64,000 nt of DNA from Leptolyngbya sp. BL0902 (lineage in GTDB: Bacteria > Cyanobacteriota > Cyanobacteriia > Phormidesmidales > Phormidesmidaceae): assembly GCF_016403105.1 (NCBI RefSeq), contig NZ_CP046155.1, forward strand, positions 1,302,001 through 1,366,000. The letters are read 5' to 3'. The position numbers and the translations under genes are program-made. The notes beneath the pieces were generated by a model. The model worked only from the letters and a program-made list of their open reading frames with translations. It was not told where the DNA came from and ran no database searches. This document shows, in pieces, positions 26,044 to 34,251 of this stretch. Each line of letters begins with the position of its first letter. Position 1 is the first letter of the stretch.

Positions 26044-27459
26044 ATGGGTGATGATGGCTTAGATGCCCTCTTGGCAGGGCCACCGATTGGTCGTCGGGTG
26101 CGGTCGCCCGGTTTGCGAGTGGCCGATATTCTCACCATGCCGGAGGATCAGCAGACGGTGGTGAACTGGTTGATCCGTCACTATGAAGCCACCCCTGCGG
26201 CCCTAGCCCAGCACCTCAATTGGGACACCAACCAGGTTCAGGCCCACCTGGAGGATCTGCTGAACCAGGGCTATGTGTACACCGTGGATGGTCGCGGTGC
26301 CTGCACCTATCGGGTGAAGCTGGCTCCCAAGTCGGGCCGCCAAATGCCCACGGATGTCTGGCAGGTGCTCGACCGCGACAGCGAACAGGCCAACGTTTTT
26401 ATCTCCTACTCTCGCCGCAACAAGGAGTTTGTGCAGCAGTTACACAGCGCCCTAGAAGCCACTGGACGAGAGGTTTGGGTCGATTGGGACAGCATTCCGG
26501 TGGCGGGAGACTGGTGGCAGGAAATTCAGCTTGGCATTGAGCTGGCGGATACCTTCTTGTTTGTGATCAGCCCCGACTCGGTGGCCTCCAAGGTCTGTGG
26601 GCAGGAAATTGAAGCGGCGGTGAAGCACCACAAACGGCTAGTTCCCGTGGTGTTTGAGGATGTGCCCCCAGAACAGGTGCACCCCGAACTAGCTCGCCTC
26701 AACTGGATGTTTTTTCGCGCAGAGGACGACTTCCAGCCCAGCTTTCAGCGGTTGCTGGCGGCCCTCGACCAAGACCTAGACTATGTACGCAGCCACACCC
26801 GCTTGTTAGTGCGGGCGCTAGAGTGGGAACGCCATGGACGAGACATGAGCTACCTCCTGCGCGGGGCAGACCTCGACCGGGCCAACGAACATCTTGCCCA
26901 AGGCGAGAAACAGGAGCCCCACCCCACCGATCTCCACCATCGCTATGTTCTGGCTAGCGCAGAGGCAGAGGCCAACCTCCAGGATCGAGAACTGGGGCGG
27001 CAGGCAGCCGTTCTGGCAGAGCAGCGACGGTGGCTGCGGGTGGTGACGGTGGTGTCTGTGGTGGCGGTGGGGATGGGGGGAATCAGTGGCCTCCTGCTGC
27101 AACGGGCGCGGCAAGCGCAAACCCAGGCGGAACTGGGCCACTGGCAGGCAAGGCAACACCTGGCGACGGTGCTCAGCCAGACCAACCAGCCCTGGGATGC
27201 CCTGCTGGCCGCCACCCAAGCCGGAGTGAGTTGGCAACGATTGCCCTCCGACCTGCGCTCCCCCCAAGGGCAGGCCCAAACCCAGGCCAGCCTAACCCAG
27301 GCCCTAGCGACTATCGAGGCGCTGTCCGCCGACGATCCACCGACCACGGCATCGGCAGACTTGCCCCGGCTTCTGCAGCGCAGTTGTGCCTACCTCACCG
27401 AGAATGCCGCAACTCAGTTCTCCGCCGCCGAGGCAGATCTATACTGGCCCTGTCCCTAG
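26044..27459 (+). CDS. TIR-domain membrane protein with N-terminal winged helix
   Basis: The 471-residue protein has three parts. Residues 20-90 form a winged-helix-like domain (QQTVVNWLIRHYEATPAALAQHLNWDTNQVQAHLEDLLNQGYVY). Residues 115-260 are a TIR domain (QANVFISYSRRNKEFVQQLHSALEATGREVWVDWDSIPVAGDWW, then FLFVISPDSVASKVCGQEIEAAVKH, with the putative NADase Glu in CGQEIE). A linker rich in helices (ERHGRDMSYLLRGADLDRANEHL) leads to one membrane helix (VVTVVSVVAVGMGGISGLLL). In related cyanobacterial proteins a WD40 propeller usually follows the helix; here only about 110 helical residues remain. The start at 26044 is preferred over 26005. Its stop shares CTAG with the convergent diguanylate cyclase. 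Function: signalling or NAD+ hydrolysis, inferred. Confidence 0.88.
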   Translation: MGDDGLDALLAGPPIGRRVRSPGLRVADILTMPEDQQTVVNWLIRHYEATPAALAQHLNWDTNQVQAHLEDLLNQGYVYTVDGRGACTYRVKLAPKSGRQMPTDVWQVLDRDSEQANVFISYSRRNKEFVQQLHSALEATGREVWVDWDSIPVAGDWWQEIQLGIELADTFLFVISPDSVASKVCGQEIEAAVKHHKRLVPVVFEDVPPEQVHPELARLNWMFFRAEDDFQPSFQRLLAALDQDLDYVRSHTRLLVRALEWERHGRDMSYLLRGADLDRANEHLAQGEKQEPHPTDLHHRYVLASAEAEANLQDRELGRQAAVLAEQRRWLRVVTVVSVVAVGMGGISGLLLQRARQAQTQAELGHWQARQHLATVLSQTNQPWDALLAATQAGVSWQRLPSDLRSPQGQAQTQASLTQALATIEALSADDPPTTASADLPRLLQRSCAYLTENAATQFSAAEADLYWPCP

Positions 27460-30400
27460 GCCATGGGGTCGCAACCAGGAGCTACCACCACCCGGTTACG
27501 ACCCACCGCCTTGGCTTGGTAGAGGGCGTCGTCTGCGGCCTTAATCAGGGTGCTGGCTGTCGATCCGTGGTGGGGGAAACAAGCTACCCCCAGGGAGGCG
27601 GTGAAGGGATTGATGAGAATCCCCTGGTAATCGACCCGCAGGCGCTCAATTTCTAGGCGGATGGCTTCGGCCCGTTGCTCGGTGACGGTGAGGGCCGATT
27701 CGGGTAGGATGAGGGTCATTTCTTCGCCCCCGTAGCGGCAGGCAATGTCTGACCCCCGCACCCGTTCCCGCAAAATTTTGCCCACCGCCTGAAGGGCCAG
27801 ATCTCCGGCGTCGTGGCCATAGGTGTCGTTGACGGCTTTGAAGTAGTCAATATCCAGCATGATGATGCCGATGGGGTGGTTGTGGCGCTGGGCCCGTTGG
27901 ATTTCCTGCTGGAGGGATTCCTCTAGGTAGCGGCGGTTAAATAGCCCCGTCAGCGGGTCGCGAATGCTCTGGTGCTGCAAGGTTTCCCGGAGATTGAGGT
28001 TAGCGATGGCGAGGGAGAGTTGCTCGGCCACGGTGCGGGCCAACTGCTGCTTGGCCGCAGGAAACTGGTCGGCTCCTGCGGCCCAGAGGTAAAACAAGCC
28101 CAGCGTTTCGCCCTGGGCCTGCATGGGTAAACAGAGGGTGATGGCCGTGGCGGGGGCATTGCTGTGGCGGCAGCGCAGGCCCGTTTGCCCTGGATCAACC
28201 TGGTGGCTCCGGCCCCGCCGTAGCGCCCAGCAGTCTTGGGGATGAAATTCGGTCATGGAGGTGTGGTCATGGCCCCAGGTCGTCACCATTTCTGCGTAGT
28301 TGCGGGAGGGATTGATAATGAAAATGCTGCCGCCACAGTGGGGAAACAGGGGAGCTACCAGGGTGGCCATGGCCTGGTAGGCTTCCTGCACTGTGAGGCA
28401 AGACTGAATAAACTCGTTCATTTCGCCGAGGTGCAGCATCTCCTCCTGGCGTTGTTGCAGGCTGGCCACGTTGTCCTGCAATTTTTGGTTGGATTGCTGA
28501 AGGGCCAGTTCAGACTGTTTGAGGGCGGTGATGTCTCGGCAAGTCACCGCTAGGCCATCCCCTAGTTTCACAGCAATCACCTCCAGCCAAAAGTCGCGAT
28601 CTTGGTGGCGATAGTGAACGGACTGCTGCACGGGCTGGCCTGTGCTCACCACCTGCTGACACAGGGAAAATAGGGTATCCACATGGCGATGGGGATGGAG
28701 ATCCAGCAGCCGTTTTCCGAGTAGTTGGCTGGGGGTGTGGCCCAGCAGATCGGCGGCGGTGGGGTTGCACAGCAGCCAGGTAAAGTCAATCACGAGGTCG
28801 CCCTGGCGCACCGACTGAAAGGCCATGATGCCGTCTAGGGAGCTGTTTAACACACCACTGAGCTGCATTTCTGAAGTTTGCAGAGCGGCCTGCATTTCCA
28901 CCGTCGGTGTTACATCGAGGTGGCTCCCCACCATCCGCACTACCCGACCTTCGTCATCCATCACGTGCAAAATCCGGGTGAGCATATGCACTGTGGATCC
29001 GTTTTTGTGGTGATAGCGCTGCACCAGGGAAAAGTGATCGGTGCGTCCGGCGTTGTAGTCTTGGGTGAGCTGCTTAGATGCCACACGGTCTTCCTCGAAC
29101 ATGACGGTCTCCCACATGGCGAGGGAGTTCTCAAGCTCGTGGTCTTGGTAGCCCAAAATGGATTTCCATCGGGGGGAGAAGTAGATCTCGTGGGTCAGCA
29201 GATTCCAGTCTGAAAAGCCCTCGGAGGACGCCTGAAGCACCAGTTCAAGCTGTTCCTTGGTGGATTTCAGATCTAACTCAGCCTGGAGTCGATGGGTAAT
29301 GTCGCGGGCGGCGGCGTAGATCACCTGCCCTACAGGTACCGACCGCCATTCTATCCAGCGGTAGGATCCATCCCAACAGCGGTAACGGTTTACAAAGTTG
29401 AGGATTTCCTGCTGTTCTGCCAGGGTGGCCAGGGTAGCCGCCGTGGCTTCGAGATCATCGGGGTGCACGTAATCCATGAAGCGCTTGCCCTCTAGATCCT
29501 CAATGGCATAGCCCAGGGTTCTTTCCCAGGCGCAGTTGAGGCGACGGAAGTAGCCATCGGTATCGGCAATGCAAAGCAAGTCCAGGGAAACAGAGAAGAA
29601 CCGATCTAGCTCGTCAATTTTGATTTGGAGGGCGAGTTCCGTCTGCTTGCGCTCGGTGATGTCGCGCACGATCACTAAGCATTCTTCGTCACTACAGGGC
29701 ACCAGGCGCACTTCTTCGTAGCAGGTTTTGCCGTGTTTGGGCAGTTTTTGCTCCCATGCCTGCAACTGCCCGGAGGAGAGTGCCTGATCAATGCGCTGAA
29801 GATGGTAGTGCAGCAAATCGAGGGGTAGTACCTCCGACAGGTGGCGTTGAATAGGCAGAAAGATCCCAGTTGTGCCATCCTTGGGGGGCAGCACCATAAA
29901 ACAGGTGCCATCTCGCCCCACCCGCAGCAGTAAATCGGGAATGGCCGACAAAATTGCCTGATTGGTAGCCTCACTCTGGCGCAGAATGATCTCCATCTGC
30001 TGCCGCTGGGTTTCCTCCCGCTTGCGATCACTAATATCGGTGTGGGTGCCAATGAGGCGCTGGGGTTGGCCTGCGGCGTTCCACTCAATCACCTGCCCCC
30101 GATCCAAAATCCACTTATAGCTGCCATTTTTGCAGCGCATTCGGTGTTCGTTTTGGTAGAGGGGTGTGTCGCCCCGCAGGTGGGCTTCTAGGTCGGCATA
30201 GCACTGGGCTTTGTCGTAGGGATGGACGCGGCTGTCCCATTCCTCTAGGCGATTGCTGATTTCGTGATCGTCGTAGCCCAGCATGGTTTTCCACTGGGCC
30301 GAGAAAAAAACCTCGTTGGTAATGGGGTTCCAGTCCCACAGGCCATCCCCGGTGCTCTCTAGGGCCATTTGCCAGCGCCGTGCCGTCGCCTGTTCTGCCA

Positions 30401-30554
30401 CTAACTGCTCCCGCAAGGACTGGTTGGCCCGGTTCAGGGCCATTACCTGCGCTTTTAAGGTGGCGACGGTATCCCCAGGGCTAACCATCGCCTCTAGGGT
30501 AGAACTAGGCGAAATCAGGGAGGGACTATCTACCGATACGATCTCACCAGTCAC
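27456..30554 (-). CDS. Diguanylate cyclase with five PAS domains and a GAF domain
   Basis: The 1032-residue cytoplasmic sensor begins with a short coiled coil (VATLKAQVMALNRANQSLREQL). About five PAS/PAC modules follow (e.g. GDGLWDWNPITNEVFFSAQWKTMLGYDDHE...GTHTDISDRK; SVSLDLLCIADTDGYFRRLN...AARDITHR). A GAF-like domain comes next (FIQSCLTVQEAYQAMATLVAPLFPHCGGSIFII...LPMQAQGETLGLFYLW). The C-terminus is a GGDEF domain (IRDPLTGLFNRRYLEESL, IGIIMLDIDYFKAVNDTYGHDAGD). The active site reads RYGGEEMTLILP, so the usual final Phe of GG(D/E)EF is Met. The RxxD inhibitory site (RGSD) is present five residues before it. It should make c-di-GMP. A Crp-type palindrome lies 230 bp upstream. The 3' end overlaps the TIR gene by 4 bp. 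Confidence 0.95.
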   Translation of the reverse strand: MTGEIVSVDSPSLISPSSTLEAMVSPGDTVATLKAQVMALNRANQSLREQLVAEQATARRWQMALESTGDGLWDWNPITNEVFFSAQWKTMLGYDDHEISNRLEEWDSRVHPYDKAQCYADLEAHLRGDTPLYQNEHRMRCKNGSYKWILDRGQVIEWNAAGQPQRLIGTHTDISDRKREETQRQQMEIILRQSEATNQAILSAIPDLLLRVGRDGTCFMVLPPKDGTTGIFLPIQRHLSEVLPLDLLHYHLQRIDQALSSGQLQAWEQKLPKHGKTCYEEVRLVPCSDEECLVIVRDITERKQTELALQIKIDELDRFFSVSLDLLCIADTDGYFRRLNCAWERTLGYAIEDLEGKRFMDYVHPDDLEATAATLATLAEQQEILNFVNRYRCWDGSYRWIEWRSVPVGQVIYAAARDITHRLQAELDLKSTKEQLELVLQASSEGFSDWNLLTHEIYFSPRWKSILGYQDHELENSLAMWETVMFEEDRVASKQLTQDYNAGRTDHFSLVQRYHHKNGSTVHMLTRILHVMDDEGRVVRMVGSHLDVTPTVEMQAALQTSEMQLSGVLNSSLDGIMAFQSVRQGDLVIDFTWLLCNPTAADLLGHTPSQLLGKRLLDLHPHRHVDTLFSLCQQVVSTGQPVQQSVHYRHQDRDFWLEVIAVKLGDGLAVTCRDITALKQSELALQQSNQKLQDNVASLQQRQEEMLHLGEMNEFIQSCLTVQEAYQAMATLVAPLFPHCGGSIFIINPSRNYAEMVTTWGHDHTSMTEFHPQDCWALRRGRSHQVDPGQTGLRCRHSNAPATAITLCLPMQAQGETLGLFYLWAAGADQFPAAKQQLARTVAEQLSLAIANLNLRETLQHQSIRDPLTGLFNRRYLEESLQQEIQRAQRHNHPIGIIMLDIDYFKAVNDTYGHDAGDLALQAVGKILRERVRGSDIACRYGGEEMTLILPESALTVTEQRAEAIRLEIERLRVDYQGILINPFTASLGVACFPHHGSTASTLIKAADDALYQAKAVGRNRVVVAPGCDPMA

Positions 30555-30784
30555 GGCGGTACCTTGGGATCAGAACGGGAGCCGAGAGAAAAGGACGTGG
30601 ATGGGGTCAACCCGGCCCTAGCCAAAGGTAGGCAAGGGGGAAGACCTTTCTCTCTTTGTGTGCCCATTCCTAGGGGAAAACCACGACCCGCGCTATCATT
30701 CTTTAACCTTCTTAAGATAAGAAAATTGAAAGAGGGTTCGAGTCCACAATAGCTACCCTAATCTTGGCCGACGACGGATAGAAA

Positions 30785-30800
30785 CGTGATATTGATCACA
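30785..30800. promoter_or_regulatory. Crp-type binding site upstream of the diguanylate cyclase gene
   Basis: CGTGATATTGATCACA contains GTGA-N6-TCAC, differing from the TGTGA-N6-TCACA consensus at one outer base. It is 230 bp upstream of the diguanylate cyclase ATG, in a 343-bp gap that otherwise holds no gene. SyCRP1-type regulators recognise such sites in cyanobacteria. No experimental support exists in this sequence. Confidence 0.45.
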
Positions 30801-30897
30801 TTTTATTTAGGTTACTGAGCAAGTCTTGAGCAAACGTGACCTGTTCTCTCCAGGATATTACTGATGCCGTGGGCCGCAGTGTGACCTAACTCCTTGC

Positions 30898-31563
30898 CTA
30901 AAGCAGGCCCCGATAGCGGATAAAGAGCAAGATCGCCGCCCAAGATCCTAGGGCCACCTTAAGGGCTACCAGAACATTGAGCAAGGGAAGGATACCACCG
31001 CTGAGGAGGGAGCCAACTTCCCCCTGGGGAAGCTCGAAACCTACTAGGGTGAGCGCCGCAAGCACAATAAAAACCAGCACCGAGACCTTCTCTAGGGCGG
31101 CCGCTCGCCAGCGTTCGTAGAGGGCTTGGATCCATTCTGAGGAGGGAGCCGTAATCGCCACTAGGCCGATGGCGGTGCCTCCCGCCACTCCAGCGGCAAA
31201 CCCGCCCCCCGGACTCAGGTGCCCTCGAATGGCAAGCTCAATGCTGACGAGGGCTGCAATGGTTGCGCCCAGCCGTGCCAGCACGATGGAGGGTTCGTCA
31301 GTAAAGCGGTAGAAGGGGGCGTTGGGGACTTCGTCTGCCAGCAAATATTTGGCTCCCATAATCGCGATGGTAAACACGACCACCTCAAAAATGGTGTCGT
31401 ACAAGCGATTGCGAAAAATGATGCCTGATACGGCATTGGGCACGCCGCTATCAGCCACCACTGCTTCAACGATATTGGGCATGGGTGCTACCACGGTGGG
31501 ATCGGGCAGCACCAAAATTTTCAGAAACAGCAGCGCACCCGCCACCAGGTAAATCCACTTCAT
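30898..31563 (-). CDS. Mrp-type Na+/H+ antiporter subunit B (MnhB domain)
   Basis: This 221-residue membrane protein has about six hydrophobic segments. The C-terminal two thirds match the MnhB/MrpB domain: TDEPSIVLARLGATIAALVSIELAIRGHLSPGGGFAAGVAGGTAIGLVAI, with the HxxPGGGF motif, then VSVLVFIVLAALTLVGFELPQG. The N-terminal part (IIFRNRLYDTIFEVVVFTIAIMGAKYLLA) resembles the MbhE/MrpA-terminal segment that often precedes MrpB. It belongs to a multisubunit cation/H+ antiporter related to complex I. GGAGATAACC precedes the ATG. It is the last of three linked subunit genes. Confidence 0.9.
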   Translation of the reverse strand: MKWIYLVAGALLFLKILVLPDPTVVAPMPNIVEAVVADSGVPNAVSGIIFRNRLYDTIFEVVVFTIAIMGAKYLLADEVPNAPFYRFTDEPSIVLARLGATIAALVSIELAIRGHLSPGGGFAAGVAGGTAIGLVAITAPSSEWIQALYERWRAAALEKVSVLVFIVLAALTLVGFELPQGEVGSLLSGGILPLLNVLVALKVALGSWAAILLFIRYRGLL

Positions 31564-31576
31564 GGTTATCTCCAGA

Positions 31577-32194
31577 TCAGCGCAGGGTTTTCGATAGGGG
31601 CTCAGCCAGAGGAGGGGCTGGGGGAACTTGAGGCAAGGACTGGATATCGACCAGGTGGTCAGGCAACTCGGCGGTTAGGATGTCGTAGATCCGGGGTATA
31701 CGCAGGGTTAGGGTCGGCGCAGCCTCGGGCTGATCCAGTCGATCTGGCTCCGCTGCCCCCCGGTCAATTCCGCTGCTAGGGGGATAGTAAATCCCATGAA
31801 CCGCTTTATCGCTTAGGGCCTGGGCCAAACTGTCTGAATCGGGGTAGGGCACGAGTTCTAGGCGCAGATAGTGACCCTGGAGTACGGTTCGCAGAGGGGT
31901 GAGCACCTGACGCAGGGAGGCATCCGGGTCGGCCTGGACTTCCTCCAGTAAGCCCAAGCGCATCACCAGGGAAGATCGCACGGCCACGGCATAGAGGGTG
32001 ACGGCCAGCATGGTGCCCACCAGGGCCTCGGTGAGGGCTACATCGGCCGCTCCTACCACCACGTAGACCAGCGCCGCCACGGCCCCCATGATGCCCCGAA
32101 TGACGAGGGCTTGATAGGGGCTGGTCTGAACCATGAGCATCAAGGCCGACAGGGGCAACAGGGCCACAATGGCGTAGACGTAGCTATCAATCAT
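31577..32194 (-). CDS. Mrp antiporter component, DUF4040 (MrpA C-terminal/MbhD-like)
   Basis: The 205-residue protein starts with three to four membrane helices: SYVYAIVALLPLSALMLMVQTSPYQALVIRGIMGAVAALVYVVVGAADVALTEALVGTMLAVTLYAVAV. The VGAADVALTEA motif is typical of DUF4040/MbhD, which corresponds to the C-terminal end of MrpA. The last 110 residues are soluble and acidic (ADPDASLRQVLTPLRTVLQGHYLRLELVPYPDSDSLAQALSDKAVHGIYYPPSS), an extension not needed for the pore. GGAGGA precedes its ATG. It overlaps mrpG by 8 bp and is 13 bp from mrpB, so translation is probably coupled. Confidence 0.88.
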   Translation of the reverse strand: MIDSYVYAIVALLPLSALMLMVQTSPYQALVIRGIMGAVAALVYVVVGAADVALTEALVGTMLAVTLYAVAVRSSLVMRLGLLEEVQADPDASLRQVLTPLRTVLQGHYLRLELVPYPDSDSLAQALSDKAVHGIYYPPSSGIDRGAAEPDRLDQPEAAPTLTLRIPRIYDILTAELPDHLVDIQSLPQVPPAPPLAEPLSKTLR

Positions 32195-32465
32195 GGCTAT
32201 CCTCCGGGGTAGAGCAGTAGGCCAGCACGTAGCCCAGCACCGTGTTCCACAGGGCTAGGGTGATCAACCCCAAGACCAGCAGGGGCCATTCGCTGGGAAT
32301 TTTCAGCAACAGCCCCACCACAATGGCCATCGAGCCCAGGGTATCGGCCACGGAAAGACTATGCAGCTTAAACAGCACCGACCTCGGCCCCAGCAGCGGC
32401 CAGGTGCCCCAAAACCAAAACACCACCCCCAGAGTGATGCATCCATAGCTGAGCAGATCAATCAC
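32187..32465 (-). CDS. Mrp antiporter subunit G (MnhG)
   Basis: The 92-residue protein has three hydrophobic helices and the MnhG/PhaG pattern: LSYGCITLGVVFWFWGTWPLL, VLFKLHSLSVADTLGSMAIVVGLLL (family: RLHAxTxxDTLG), ITLALWNTVLGYVLAYC. It is the first gene of a three-gene set G - DUF4040 - B. The start is a GTG at 32465 without an obvious Shine-Dalgarno. The other Mrp subunits (large A/D, C, E, F) are not in this window, and the upstream gene is on the other strand. The rest of the complex must be encoded elsewhere. Confidence 0.87.
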   Translation of the reverse strand: MIDLLSYGCITLGVVFWFWGTWPLLGPRSVLFKLHSLSVADTLGSMAIVVGLLLKIPSEWPLLVLGLITLALWNTVLGYVLAYCSTPEDSHD

Positions 32466-32725
32466 AATTAAAATCTATGGGTTTATGAGTTTAGATGTAT
32501 TTTAGTCTATCTTCTCCCCCCCCTGAATGGGTAGCTCCCCGCAATATCTGTACAAAATCGGTGTCAAGCATCGGAGGATCGGGCGCTGGGGAGATGCGGC
32601 TCCGGCCCATCGGGGTGGGGCACGATGGCTCGGTTGCCAAGCGGGCAGTTTCCAAATTGGTAACTTGGCCCCTGGAGCTGTGGGCCTATGCCAAGGTGAA
32701 GCTAACCCCTTGGAGATGTACGACA

Positions 32726-34024
32726 ATGACGCCCCGATGGAATGATATAGCCCTAGGTCTAGGGATTGTGGCCCTGGTGGCCGGGGGCTGGCGCAGCGCC
32801 CAGTCTATGCCCCAATCCTCTGAATCGCTGACCCCAAACCCTGTCCCCATGGAGACCGTGATTATGCCCCCAGGTGCAGATTCGCTGACGGATGGGTTGG
32901 TTGCCCCCGATGTGGTGGCGGCGCAAACGGCCTTTGGCTTGGCCCTCCTGCGCGATCTGTACCAGGAAGCCCCCCAAGACAACCTGCTGATCTCACCCCT
33001 CAGTGTGGCGATGGCGCTGACCATGGCCTACAACGGAGCCGCCGGAGACACCCAGGCCGCCATGGCCGAGGTGTTGCGGCTGCAAGGGCTTGACCTCGAC
33101 CCCATCAACCAGGGCAACCAAGCTCTGATGGAGCGGTTGGCCACAACGGCCCCCGGCCTTGATATCGCCATCGCCAATGGCCTGTGGATGAACCAAAACT
33201 TGCCCGTTTATCCCAGCTTTGTGGCCGCCATGACCCAGCACTATGGTGCAGAGGTGGCCGCTGTGGACTTTGCCGATGCCGCCATCCCCAGCCAAATTAA
33301 TCGCTGGGTTAGCGACCAAACCCGTGGCCACATTCCCACGCTGGTCGATCAGATTGACCCGAACCAACTGCTGCTGCTGGTGAATGCCCTCTACTTTAAA
33401 GGCGACTGGACCACCGCCTTTGACCCCGCCCTCACCACCGATCAGCCGTTTACCCTAGCGGATGGCACAGCCATTCAGCACCCCGCCATGGAGCGTCGGG
33501 GAAGTTTTAACTACTTTGCCACCGACCAATGGCAAGCCGTTAGCCTACCCTACGGCCCGGAGGAAACCCTCAGCTTTGAGATCATCCTCCCGGCAGAAGA
33601 TGTGCCCCTTTCAGAGGTGGTCGCGCAGCTAACGCCAGAAGCCTGGGCCACCTGGATGGGCCAAGGTCGCAGGCGGGATGGCCTGGTTCAAATTCCCCGT
33701 TTCACCACTGCCTATGAAGCAGATTTGATCCCCGCCTTGACCCGCCTGGGCATGGGTGTGGCCTTTACCGACGCTGCCGATTTCTCTGGCCTCACCTCCC
33801 TCAGCGCCGCCATCAACCAAGTTCGCCACAAAACCACCCTAGAGGTGACAGAATCGGGGGCCGAAGCCTCCGCCGCCACCGTCATTGGCATCATGCCCAC
33901 CTCCATCATGGTCGATCCAGAACCGCCCTTTGCGCTGCGGGTAGATCGGCCTTTCCTGGTGGCCCTACGGGATCGACCCACGGGAGTGCTGCTTTTTGTG
34001 GGCACCATCGCCGACCCGCGCTAG
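32726..34024 (+). CDS. Serpin family protease inhibitor
   Basis: The 432-residue protein has an N-terminal hydrophobic segment (IALGLGIVALVAGGW), so it is likely exported or membrane-anchored, then a complete serpin domain. Typical segments are DNLLISPLSVAMALTMAYNGAAGDTQAAMAEVL, IANGLWMNQNLPVYPSF, INRWVSDQTRGHIPTLVDQI, LVNALYFKGDWTTAFDP, and HKTTLEVTESGAEASAAT, the hinge. The small-residue hinge suggests an inhibitory serpin that traps a protease by loop insertion. C-terminal PFLVALRDRPTGVLLFVGTIADP is standard. The start at 32726 has GGAG 9 bp upstream; the ORF is open upstream to 32495 but that part is not serpin-like. Confidence 0.93.
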   Translation: MTPRWNDIALGLGIVALVAGGWRSAQSMPQSSESLTPNPVPMETVIMPPGADSLTDGLVAPDVVAAQTAFGLALLRDLYQEAPQDNLLISPLSVAMALTMAYNGAAGDTQAAMAEVLRLQGLDLDPINQGNQALMERLATTAPGLDIAIANGLWMNQNLPVYPSFVAAMTQHYGAEVAAVDFADAAIPSQINRWVSDQTRGHIPTLVDQIDPNQLLLLVNALYFKGDWTTAFDPALTTDQPFTLADGTAIQHPAMERRGSFNYFATDQWQAVSLPYGPEETLSFEIILPAEDVPLSEVVAQLTPEAWATWMGQGRRRDGLVQIPRFTTAYEADLIPALTRLGMGVAFTDAADFSGLTSLSAAINQVRHKTTLEVTESGAEASAATVIGIMPTSIMVDPEPPFALRVDRPFLVALRDRPTGVLLFVGTIADPR

Positions 34025-34188
34025 ACCGACCTATCGCCCCAGTGCCTATGCCCAATCAGGATGGCAACGGCACCCAAGCCCGATTCCCAGCTGTGTCGCT
34101 ACAGGCAGAGGCCTAGGCCCGCCCAGAATTGCGGTCTAGGCCCAAAAACAGCAACTCAGTGGGCGTTAAGAAAATAGGCGCAACGGCA

Positions 34189-34232
34189 GAATAACCCAGA
34201 CTCTCGATCTACAACAGAGGAGGGGGTTATTC
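34189..34232. promoter_or_regulatory. Inverted repeat in the leader of the acyl-CoA synthetase gene
   Basis: GAATAACCC (34189-34197) and GGGTTATTC (34224-34232) form a perfect 9-bp inverted repeat with a 26-nt loop, 20 bp before the ATG at 34252. It could be an operator or leader hairpin affecting translation. No factor can be named. Confidence 0.35.
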
Positions 34233-34251
34233 TACATAGGGATCTCTGGTC

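Noticed and set aside
30733-30756. tRNA-like GGGTTCGAGTCC segment
   Set aside because: The T-loop-like sequence stands alone; no acceptor, D or anticodon stems could be built around it.
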